Source of the DNA: DAINRZ01 sp964634885
GTDB taxonomy: Bacteria; Bacteroidota; Ignavibacteria; Kapaibacteriales; UBA2268
DNA length: 64,000 bases
Assembly (NCBI GenBank): GCA_964634885.1
Contig: CAZWLN010000011.1
Span: forward strand, 1 to 64,000
Reading direction: 5' to 3'
A model generated the notes under the pieces. The model worked only from the letters and a program-made list of their open reading frames with translations, did no database searches and was not told where the DNA came from. The position numbers and the translations under genes were made by a program. Shown here one piece after another: positions 1 through 6,600 of the stretch (within the stretch, counting starts at the first letter, position 1; each line of letters begins with the position of its first letter).

Positions 1-663
1 CACCTTGGATAAGGCGGGGGCAGGGGGCGGTTCGATTATTTAGTTTGTAAAGTTTGTAAAGTTCATAAAGAAAGCCCCAGCGGGGCGATATGTTAATAGT
101 TTATCAAGTTTATAAATTTCGTCAAGTTTATCAAGTTTGTAAAGAAAGAAGAAAAAAGCAGGTTTTTCTTGCTCCTTCCCCCTGGGGAAGGCTGGGATGG
201 GGTTCTTCAAGTTTGTCAAGTTTATAAAGTTCGTAAAGAATTCTGAGCCGAGCGCAGCGAGACCGGCGCAGCCAATTGAGAATGCTTAATTCTGAATTAA
301 AGAAGTTTTCCCCACCTTGGATAAGGCGGGGGCAGGGGGCGGTTCGATTATTTAGTTTGTAAAGTTTATAAAGTTCGTAAAGAATTCTGAGCCGAGCGCA
401 GCGAGACCGGCGTAGCCAATTGAGAATGCTTAATTCTGAATTAAAGAAGTTTTTCCCACCTTGGATAAGGCGGGGGCAGGGGGCGGTTCGATTATTCAGT
501 TTGTAAAGTTTATCAAGTTTGTAACGAAAGACAGCCCCTCAGGGGCTTTCCCCTCCCCCCAATAGCCACGTCATTTATGGCGTGGGCCGCATAGCAAAAA
601 AAACAAATCTACTGCATTTCGGGAGCGTCGGGATGGACTCCATCTCTGAGGCGGAGCCCATAA
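1..663. repeat. Composite intergenic mosaic repeat, copy R1
   Basis: No gene is visible here. The block is built from modules that recur elsewhere in the window. A GC-rich module (CACCTTGGATAAGGCGGGGG) starts at 1, 313 and 457. Degenerate 9-bp units (TTTGTAAAG, TTTATAAAG, TTCGTAAAG, TTTATCAAG) run in short tandem arrays, for example around 42-80, 100-145, 207-240, 351-381 and 500-530. A CCTTCCCCCTGGGGAAGG module lies at about 174-191. A GCCACG...TTTATGGCGTGGGC palindrome lies at about 556-580. A degenerate version of the GATGGACTCC hairpin lies at 632-662. The same ordered modules occur at about 4110-4460, 45600-46025 and, inverted, 62876-63215. The left edge is cut by the window. Confidence 0.85.
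238..525. repeat. Two tandem 144-bp units inside R1
   Basis: Positions 238-381 and 382-525 are near-identical head-to-tail copies with a period of 144 bp: the GAATTCTGAGCCGAGCG anchor is at 238 and 382, and CACCTTGGATAAGG at 313 and 457. The copies differ by only a few bases (GGCGCAGCC against GGCGTAGCC, TTATTTAG against TTATTCAG, and the 9-bp tail), so the duplication is recent relative to the other module copies. Confidence 0.9.
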
Positions 664-721
664 TAAACCCACTCAAAATATTTAAGAACCATAATTATTT
701 TGAAAAATAGTAAAATAATCT

Positions 722-752
722 TTTGAAAATATAATATTTAACTCTAATTTTG
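722..752 (+). promoter_or_regulatory. Bacteroidetes-type promoter of rpmG
   Basis: TTTG at 722-725 and TAATTTTG at 745-752 are separated by exactly 19 bases. This matches the Bacteroidetes primary sigma factor consensus (TTTG, 19 bp, TAnnTTTG). Transcription would start roughly 7 bases downstream, giving a 5' leader of about 35 bases before rpmG. The sequence match is direct; the promoter function is inferred. Confidence 0.75.
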
Positions 753-794
753 TAGTTCTTTGAAAAAAAATAAAAAATATTTGGAGTTATAAAT

Positions 795-974
795 ATGGCA
801 AAGAAAGAAGTTAGAGTAAACATTACGGTTGAGTGCACCGAAGCCAAAAAAGAAGGTAAACCGGCATCAAGGTACACTACTACCAAGAACAAGCAGAACA
901 CGACTGAGCGCCTCGAGATCAAAAAGTATAATCCCTTTTTGAGAAGGCACACTGTACACAAAGAAATCAAATAG
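795..974 (+). CDS. rpmG: 50S ribosomal protein L33
   Basis: This 59-residue basic protein starts MAKKEVRVNITVEC and ends RRHTVHKEIK. It has the L33 pattern of an N-terminal beta strand, a TTKNKQNTTERLEIKKYNP core and an RRHTVHKE-type tail. Only one cysteine is present (TVEC), so the CxxC pairs of zinc-binding L33 are missing and this is the zinc-independent form. It is a structural protein of the large ribosomal subunit near the E site. A GGAG Shine-Dalgarno-like stretch lies at 783-786. A consensus promoter (722-752) precedes it and a strong terminator (999-1029) follows, so it is probably transcribed alone or as the main product of this unit. Confidence 0.95.
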   Translation: MAKKEVRVNITVECTEAKKEGKPASRYTTTKNKQNTTERLEIKKYNPFLRRHTVHKEIK

Positions 975-998
975 CTGATAAATAGAAGCAATTGAAGA

Positions 999-1029
999 AG
1001 CGTGGCCGGTTCAGCCGCGCTTTTTTTTT
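999..1029 (+). terminator. Rho-independent terminator after rpmG
   Basis: AGCGTGGC (999-1006) pairs with GCCGCGCT (1014-1021) across a 7-base loop, with one G-U pair. A run of nine T follows (1021-1029). It lies between rpmG and purN. Confidence 0.9.
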
Positions 1030-1058
1030 CAGTACCGCGACACAGGAGCTGTAACGAT

Positions 1059-1658
1059 ATGGCAAAACTCAAGCTCGGTTTCTTAGCGTCCCACGGCGGC
1101 AGCAATATGCAGGCTATCATCGACGGTTGCCGGTCCGGCTTCATCGATGCCGTTCCTGCCGTCGTCATCTCCAATAACTCTGCCTCCGGCGCCATCGAGA
1201 GGGCAATAAAAGAGAATATCCCTTACTATCACATAAGCTCGAAACAGTATTCCCCGGAAGAAGAAACCGACGAAGCCATCATTGCCGCATTGGAAAAGCA
1301 TCAAACCGACCTGGTAATCCTTGCCGGCTACATGAAAATGCTCGGCACAGCCGTCATCAGGCATTTCAAAGGAAGAGTGCTGAACATTCACCCTGCTCTC
1401 CTCCCGCGTTTCGGCGGCCGGGGGATGTACGGCATGAACGTACACAAAGCCGTCATCGAAGCAGGGGAGACACAATCCGGCCCTACTGTCCATGTTGTCG
1501 ATGAGGTTTACGACCACGGCAGGATACTGGCCAGGATGACCGTTCCCGTTCTTCCGGGAGACGACCCAGAAACACTTGCTGCAAGGGTACTGGAAAAAGA
1601 GCACATTCTTTACCCCGATACGATACGCAGGATTGCTTCGGGCGAGATTGTACTATGA
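1059..1658 (+). CDS. purN: Phosphoribosylglycinamide formyltransferase (GAR transformylase)
   Basis: PurN transfers a formyl group from 10-formyl-tetrahydrofolate to GAR in the third step of de novo purine synthesis. The 199-residue product has the 5'-phosphate/folate signature SHGGSNMQAI (11-20) and the LNIHPALLPRF segment carrying catalytic Asn109 and His111. The GPTVHVVDEVYDHG segment supplies Asp152. Length is typical for the family. An upstream in-frame GTG at 1002 would add 19 residues but lies inside the rpmG terminator. The ATG at 1059, preceded by AGGAG at about 1043-1047, is therefore preferred. The neighbours cysS and the DUF2520 gene follow on the same strand. Confidence 0.95.
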   Translation: MAKLKLGFLASHGGSNMQAIIDGCRSGFIDAVPAVVISNNSASGAIERAIKENIPYYHISSKQYSPEEETDEAIIAALEKHQTDLVILAGYMKMLGTAVIRHFKGRVLNIHPALLPRFGGRGMYGMNVHKAVIEAGETQSGPTVHVVDEVYDHGRILARMTVPVLPGDDPETLAARVLEKEHILYPDTIRRIASGEIVL

Positions 1659-1734
1659 CATTTTTTCATTCCACTGTAAATAATTATTTTTAAACATAGT
1701 TTTTGGTAATAATTTATTGTAATTAAATCGGAAT

Positions 1735-3204
1735 ATGACGATGCATGTAAAATTATATAACTCTTTGACACGTAAAATTGAAGATTTCGCAGCCCTGGAA
1801 GGCAACACCGTCAGGATGTATTCCTGCGGCCCGACAGTGTACAACTATGCCCACATCGGCAACATGAGGGCCTTCCTCTTTGCCGACCTGTTGCAGAGGA
1901 TATTGAAAGTCACAGGTAACTACGATGTCAGATGGGTGATGAATATTACAGACATCGACGATAAAACCATCAGGGACAGCTCTCCAGGCAGCGAAGCCTG
2001 GCTTGAGGAGATGGGAAGCCAGACCGGCGATCCCACTCTTAACCTTAAGAAACTTACAGATTTTTACCTTAAGTCCTTCCTGGACGACATTACAAAACTC
2101 GGCATCAACGCCGCCGACTTCATGGCAATGCCCCGCGCCACAGAGTATATACAACCGATGCAGGAACTTATTAAGAGAATTTACGACAAAAAGCTGGCCT
2201 ATATCTCAGGCGGTTCCATCTATTTCAGCGTTTCGGAATGGCGAAAAGTTGACCGCTACGGCAAACTGTTCAACATCGATTTCGACAACTTCAAGGCCGG
2301 CGCCCGCATAGATGCCGATGAATACGAACGCGAGCAGGTATGCGACTTCGTTCTCTGGAAAGCCAACAAACCCGGCGAGCCAAGCTGGGATTTTGCACTC
2401 GACGGCGGGAATTACCCCGGCCGTCCCGGCTGGCACATTGAGTGTTCCGCCATGGAGTATGAACTCCTCGGCTTGCCGTTCGACATTCACACCGGCGGCA
2501 TCGACCTGAAATTCCCCCATCACGAGGACGAGATTGCACAGAGCAAAGCCGGTTACGGCATCGAACCTACAGCTTTCTGGTGCCACAACGAATTCCTCGA
2601 GGTCGAAGGCGAGAAGATGTCCAAATCCAAAGGCAATTTCTTCACACTGAGGGATCTGACGGCAAAGAACATCGACCCGCTGGACATCCGCTTCTCGATG
2701 TTGTCTTCCCATTACTCCTCGACATTCAATTTCACTTTCGACGGAGTAGCCTCTGCGCGTAAAGGACGCTTCAGGGTACAGGACTACATCTACGACCTTC
2801 TCGACGAAACCATCACACCCGGAAGCGAGGATGCCGACACTGAGAAGCTGAAGAACGACGTTTACTCTGAACTTGCCAACGACCTCCACACCCCGAAGGC
2901 GCTTGCAGCCCTGTTCAGTTTCATAAACAACAACAATGCTGCAAAATACAGCACAGAAGCCAGGCAAAAGCTTGTTGATTTCTTCGCCGGCCTGAACAGG
3001 ATTTTCGACATCTGGACAATCGGCACCAGGCCCGACACCGTAAGCACCGTACCACCTGAGATCATTGCACTGGCGGAGCAGAGGATGCAGGCACGCAAAG
3101 ACAGGAATTTCGCGGAAGCCGATGTGCTGCGCCAAAAGATACAGGACGGCGGCTATGTCGTTAAGGATACTAAAGACGGATTTACGATTGACAAAATAAA
3201 TTAA
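1735..3204 (+). CDS. cysS: Cysteine--tRNA ligase
   Basis: This class I aminoacyl-tRNA synthetase charges tRNA-Cys. The 489-residue length is typical. Visible signatures are YSCGPTVYNYAHIGNMR, which holds the first zinc-binding Cys and the HIGH-type motif HIGN. WHIECSAM and FPHHEDEIAQ supply the other zinc ligands, and KMSKSKGN is the KMSKS loop. The C-terminal helical region (DALR-like/anticodon binding) ends with the usual AEADVLRQKIQDGGYVV-type segment. The start is the first ATG; a second in-frame ATG is two codons later and cannot be excluded. The gene lies 76 bp after purN and 32 bp before the DUF2520 gene. Confidence 0.97.
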   Translation: MTMHVKLYNSLTRKIEDFAALEGNTVRMYSCGPTVYNYAHIGNMRAFLFADLLQRILKVTGNYDVRWVMNITDIDDKTIRDSSPGSEAWLEEMGSQTGDPTLNLKKLTDFYLKSFLDDITKLGINAADFMAMPRATEYIQPMQELIKRIYDKKLAYISGGSIYFSVSEWRKVDRYGKLFNIDFDNFKAGARIDADEYEREQVCDFVLWKANKPGEPSWDFALDGGNYPGRPGWHIECSAMEYELLGLPFDIHTGGIDLKFPHHEDEIAQSKAGYGIEPTAFWCHNEFLEVEGEKMSKSKGNFFTLRDLTAKNIDPLDIRFSMLSSHYSSTFNFTFDGVASARKGRFRVQDYIYDLLDETITPGSEDADTEKLKNDVYSELANDLHTPKALAALFSFINNNNAAKYSTEARQKLVDFFAGLNRIFDIWTIGTRPDTVSTVPPEIIALAEQRMQARKDRNFAEADVLRQKIQDGGYVVKDTKDGFTIDKIN

Positions 3205-3236
3205 ACCCAACTGTACATTATACATGTGGGAACAGA

Positions 3237-4112
3237 ATGAAAAGCAAAACTCTCGGCATAATCGGAGCGGGGAGGCTCGCAAAGTCCCTGCTGATGAACT
3301 GCCCTCCGGGCTATGAAATCTCCTGGGCGCTTGCCAGGTCCGAAGAAGGCAGGGCAGCCCTCCGAGATGAAGCGGCAGCGCTCGGCTACAGTCTGCAGGC
3401 AGCAGCTTCTTTCGGTGATACAAACACTTTACCCGATGCGATTCTACTGGCCGTCAGCGATAATGCAATCGAAGAACTGTCATCCTGTATTGCTTCCCAT
3501 TATGGCGACGGGCTCAAAGGCAGGCAGGTAATACATTTTTCCGGGATTAACCGGAGGGATATACTGAGTTCGTGTAGCAGGGCCGGAGCTGCTATTCACA
3601 AAGCCCATCCATACCAGACATTCTACTATCCGGACAAAGGCGTATTCAAAGGTATATACTGGGGCGTGGAATACGGCTCCGAGCCTGACTTTATTGATGG
3701 ATTCATTGCTGCTCTTGAAGGCAACATTGTTGACCTGAGCGGCAAAGACACTACTGACCACGTCAAATACCATGCTTCAGCCGTAGCAGCATCCAACTTC
3801 CTGAACACACTCCTTGCCTTTTCAAGGGAATTGCTCGGGGGGATCGGGGTGGACGACAGGATTGTACAGCCGATCATTCAACAGACAATAGCCAACGCTT
3901 TCAGAGGCGGGGATTTTCCGTTAACAGGGCCGATAGCCAGGGGGGATACGGAAACAGTAGTAAAACATCTCGAAGCGTTGGGAGACAACAGGAACGAGAC
4001 GTCCTTCTATGCTCAGATGTCATTAATAACTGCCGGCATGTGCCTTGAAAGAGGCATGATCACACGGGAGCAGTACCAGCGGTTCGAAGAGGTATTGAAG
4101 CAGTTCATTTAG
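3237..4112 (+). CDS. Rossmann-like and DUF2520 domain-containing oxidoreductase-like protein
   Basis: The 291-residue protein begins with a dinucleotide-binding strand-turn-helix (TLGIIGAGRLAKSLL, GAGRLA at 10-15). It has a helical C-terminal half (about 130-285) of DUF2520 type. The overall plan resembles 6-phosphogluconate/ketopantoate reductase-like NAD(P)-dependent enzymes. The substrate of this family is not established, so only an NAD(P)-binding role is inferred. The start has a GGGA stretch (about 3228-3231) in front. The final codons (KQFI-stop) run directly into a 9-bp repeat array that begins at the stop codon, so the original C-terminus or terminator may have been altered by repeat insertion. 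Confidence 0.85.
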   Translation: MKSKTLGIIGAGRLAKSLLMNCPPGYEISWALARSEEGRAALRDEAAALGYSLQAAASFGDTNTLPDAILLAVSDNAIEELSSCIASHYGDGLKGRQVIHFSGINRRDILSSCSRAGAAIHKAHPYQTFYYPDKGVFKGIYWGVEYGSEPDFIDGFIAALEGNIVDLSGKDTTDHVKYHASAVAASNFLNTLLAFSRELLGGIGVDDRIVQPIIQQTIANAFRGGDFPLTGPIARGDTETVVKHLEALGDNRNETSFYAQMSLITAGMCLERGMITREQYQRFEEVLKQFI

Positions 4113-4460
4113 TTCGTCAAGTTTATCAAGTTTATCAAGTTTATCAAGTTCATAAAGTAAGAAAAAGCTGAGCTGGAGCGACTTTCCCCTCCTTGGACAA
4201 GGAGGGGGCAGGGGGTGGTTGGACTTCTCAAGTTCATCAAGTTTATCAAGTTCATAAAGTTTGTAAAGAAAGACAGCCCCAAAACGGTTTTCCCCTCTCT
4301 CAATAGCCACGCCATTTATGGCGTGGGCCACATACCCAAAGTAACAATCTACTCCGTTCCGGGTGCGTCGAGATGGACTCCACCTCAGAGGTGGAGTCCA
4401 TCTTAACGGATTACCCGTTGTTAACCTTCCGAAGGTTTCCCCACCTTCTGAAGGTTGGAA
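4110..4460. repeat. Composite intergenic mosaic repeat, copy R2
   Basis: This copy fills the gap between the convergent DUF2520 (+) and AraC (-) genes. In order it contains:
- a 9-bp array (TTCGTCAAG, TTTATCAAG three times, TTCATAAAG) from the stop codon at 4110 to about 4158;
- CCCTCCTTGGACAAGGAGGGGGC at about 4187-4209, with a GGCAGGGGGTGG extension;
- a second 9-bp array at about 4226-4270;
- the CCACGCCA/TGGCGTGG palindrome (4307-4314 and 4319-4326);
- the perfect hairpin at 4371-4403;
- a short inverted repeat AACCTTC-C-GAAGGTT at 4423-4437.
Open frames across the arrays translate to (KFI)n or (LDK)n and are not genes. Confidence 0.85.
4371..4403. repeat. Perfect 16-bp-arm hairpin (module of R2)
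   Basis: AGATGGACTCCACCTC (4371-4386) is followed by one base (A) and the exact reverse complement GAGGTGGAGTCCATCT (4388-4403). Equivalent hairpins lie at 45924-45956 and 62997-63027, with a degenerate one at 632-662. No T-run follows on either side, so it is not a standard terminator. Confidence 0.95.
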
Positions 4461-4471
4461 AGAAGAAGGCA

Positions 4472-5266
4472 TTAGGAACCGATACAGCTCAACCTGTTGT
4501 ATTCGGACGGCGTAATGTCGATCACCGACTTAAAATTACTGATGAAATGGGACTGGTCATAGAAGCCGGCTTCGAGCGCCACCTCCGTAAGCGAAGTAAG
4601 GCGCTGCGCTTCCATCAGTTTAATGGCGAAGTTAATTTTCCTGATGCGTGAATACTGTCGTGGAGAAAGGCCTACCCTCCGAAGAAACAGGCGCTCGAAA
4701 TGGCGGCAACTGACATAAGCCGTCTTCGACGCCTCCTCGATGGTAATCCTGCCCATAGAACTGTCGATTGCCCCGGCGCCCAGGCTCAGAATTGCGAGTT
4801 CCCTGGCGTTGACGCTCAACTGGGACAGCAGGAAGGACTCGATTATTCCGATTCTTTTTTCTGTGCTGCCTGCCCCGGCAATCTGTTCCACCAGCAGCTT
4901 GTGCCTGTCGCCGAAAATGGAGCAGAGGTCGATTTTCAGGTCACGGCCCTGGTTGAGGTCGAACCTGAAAAATGGAGAGGCGCCGAAAGGCCTGAAAGTA
5001 ACTGCAATCATCCCGGTAGTGCCGTTGGTCGAGACATAAAGGGACTTTGTTTTTTGTGCGCCGAAGAAACTCTGTGGCTGACGGACAGCTCCCTTCCGCC
5101 CATCGGTTACAACGAAAGCATCTCCGTAGTGAAACACCATTTCAGGGTATCCCTCGGGGTAAACCAGGGTGGAGTCCGCCTCACCCGGCAGCTCCGAATC
5201 CATCGTCCAGTAGTACTTCACATAGTCGCTAAGCGCTGCCGAGGGTTTGTATGTCCTGAAAATCAT
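4472..5266 (-). CDS. AraC-family transcriptional regulator with DUF6597-type N-terminus
   Basis: The 264-residue protein has an N-terminal sensor-like domain beginning FRTYKPSAALSDYVKYYW. The pattern of YPEGYPEMVFHYGD followed by PFGASPFF is typical of DUF6597 AraC regulators. The C-terminal part (about 160-260) is an AraC DNA-binding domain with two helix-turn-helix units (SCRHFERLFLRRVGLSPRQY and VALEAGFYDQSHFISNFK). It probably acts as a cytoplasmic transcription factor, and its ligand and targets are unknown. AAGGGAA lies 0-7 bases upstream of the ATG. The VOC gene lies upstream on the same strand (123-bp gap). Confidence 0.9.
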   Translation of the reverse strand: MIFRTYKPSAALSDYVKYYWTMDSELPGEADSTLVYPEGYPEMVFHYGDAFVVTDGRKGAVRQPQSFFGAQKTKSLYVSTNGTTGMIAVTFRPFGASPFFRFDLNQGRDLKIDLCSIFGDRHKLLVEQIAGAGSTEKRIGIIESFLLSQLSVNARELAILSLGAGAIDSSMGRITIEEASKTAYVSCRHFERLFLRRVGLSPRQYSRIRKINFAIKLMEAQRLTSLTEVALEAGFYDQSHFISNFKSVIDITPSEYNRLSCIGS

Positions 5267-5389
5267 TTCCCTTTTACCTAACTTATATTTATTACTTAGA
5301 AATTACGAATATAGCACTCTATTGTTGCAGCCACCCGCAACAAATGGCGGGCCTCCTGCCCCGCAGGGCAGGAGAGCGCCGTCCCGCGC

Positions 5390-5755
5390 CTATTTCAGGG
5401 AATGGAGGCCGATCCTGTTACCTTCGCTGTCGTTCAACAGCGCAAACCACCCCATGCCGTCAGCCTGGATGCATGTCTTGCCTTTTTCCGTTCGGCCTCC
5501 GTTTTTGTTCGCCTTCTGCAGGGTTTCGTCGATGTCTTCGACGTCGAAGGTAATAATTGTACCTTGTGGCGAAGGCTTGTAACCTTTGGCCCTGAAAATG
5601 GCTCCCATGACGTTTTCGCATTCGATCATCCCCATCTGCTCCTCTTCGTAAGGTGGGCAGACTTCGATCTTAAAGCCTAAAACGTTGCGGTAAAACTTCA
5701 CTGCCCTGTCAAAATCCTCGGAGGGAATCTCAAAAAAACCAAGTTTTGCAGTCAT
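5390..5755 (-). CDS. VOC (glyoxalase/bleomycin-resistance fold) family protein
   Basis: The 121-residue single-domain protein has the vicinal oxygen chelate pattern. It starts KLGFFEIPSEDFDRAVKFYRNVLGF, which is a beta strand and the characteristic FY..VLGF helix. It continues with a central GTIITFDVEDIDETL strand-helix and ends WFALLNDSEGNRIGLHSL. Proteins of this subfamily are often annotated as lactoylglutathione-lyase-like, but the substrate cannot be read from sequence. GGAG lies upstream of the ATG. Upstream is a 264-bp gap before the OsmC gene on the same strand. Confidence 0.88.
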   Translation of the reverse strand: MTAKLGFFEIPSEDFDRAVKFYRNVLGFKIEVCPPYEEEQMGMIECENVMGAIFRAKGYKPSPQGTIITFDVEDIDETLQKANKNGGRTEKGKTCIQADGMGWFALLNDSEGNRIGLHSLK

Positions 5756-6019
5756 TGCTGATCTCCAATAATAAATTGTACAAAAAACACGTTACGAAAT
5801 TACCCTTCAGCGGGCTGGGGAAATTGTATGAATGCGACAAAAAATATAATTATAATAATTATGAAAAAGCTAAAAACACCGCGAAACAGCAAGTCGAGTG
5901 GCGCGGAAAATGCCGTCGAACGACGGGCAGCATTCAATTCCCTGAGGAGACAATCAGAAAGGGTTGGTCTTCTTGACCGGATTCTTACTCTAATGTTTGT
6001 TGTTACTGTTAAATCTGTT
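5756..6019. other. Non-coding gap between VOC and OsmC genes
   Basis: I see no convincing gene in this stretch. A plus-strand open frame starting at 5828 runs antisense into the OsmC gene and lacks a ribosome-binding site. A short near-palindrome GCCGTCGAACGACGGGC lies at 5912-5928; its two-base loop makes it a poor terminator. Confidence 0.5.
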
Positions 6020-6439
6020 TTATTTCCCTACCACCCTGCACTCAGTGGTGATCTCGCAGCCGGAGCGCCTGATCATGGCCGAGACGCTGCAGTATTTCTC
6101 CTGGGAGAGTTCGACGGAGCGTTCAAGGTCGGCCAGTTCGGCGTCGGAGCTGGTAAGCTCATAGACGATGTGCGCTTTTGTAAAGACTTTGGGGTGGTCT
6201 TCAGCCCTTTCCCCCTCGACATTAACTTCCAGGCCTTCTACGTGTTTACGCTTCTTCCTCAGTATGCTGAGTATGTCGAATACGCTGCAAGCGGCAATAG
6301 CCTCCAGGACTATCTCCATCGGTGTCGAAGCAGAATCTTCCCCGCCGTGGGCGTCGGAAGTATCGAAATATGTTTCGTGGCCGCGGGAGTCGGCGCCGAC
6401 CAGCCTCATCTTCCCGTCAAGTGTCAAAGTAACTTTCAT
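6020..6439 (-). CDS. OsmC/Ohr family peroxiredoxin-like protein
   Basis: This 139-residue protein has the OsmC fold pattern. The two conserved redox cysteines are present, Cys51 in EAIAACSVFDIL and Cys117 in QEKYCSVSAM, with the usual spacing. OsmC/Ohr proteins reduce organic hydroperoxides using a thiol donor. Many Bacteroidetes members of this short subgroup have no tested substrate, so general thiol-dependent peroxide detoxification is the safe inference. GGGGAT lies upstream of the ATG. The divergent glnS gene begins 160 bp away. Confidence 0.9.
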   Translation of the reverse strand: MKVTLTLDGKMRLVGADSRGHETYFDTSDAHGGEDSASTPMEIVLEAIAACSVFDILSILRKKRKHVEGLEVNVEGERAEDHPKVFTKAHIVYELTSSDAELADLERSVELSQEKYCSVSAMIRRSGCEITTECRVVGK

Positions 6440-6600
6440 AGTTATATCCCCATTTATCTCAAGTTAATAATATTGCCCGAAAGCAATATCGTGTTGACGT
6501 TCGATTTTTTTTAATAATTTAGCAAAATTATTTTATGCAATTGCATAATAATTTCGTCAATTAAATATTTGAGTAGTATATATTGAAAAAGGTAAGTTAA

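Noticed and set aside
1..560. Possible CRISPR array from the regular repeats
   Set aside because: The 9-bp units are contiguous and degenerate, with no unique spacers of constant length and no cas genes.
2206..3423. 405-codon open frame opposite cysS
   Set aside because: It is antisense to a clear cysS gene, has no ribosome-binding site or recognisable domain, and reflects the GC-skewed codon use of the true gene.
4023..4472. Open frames translating to (LDK)n and (KFI)n near 4110-4470
   Set aside because: They are direct translations of the 9-bp repeat array and cross the stop of a real gene; there is no plausible start site.
5828..6514. 228-codon frame across the VOC-OsmC gap
   Set aside because: It overlaps the OsmC gene on the opposite strand, starts with a low-complexity stretch of isoleucines and has no ribosome-binding site.
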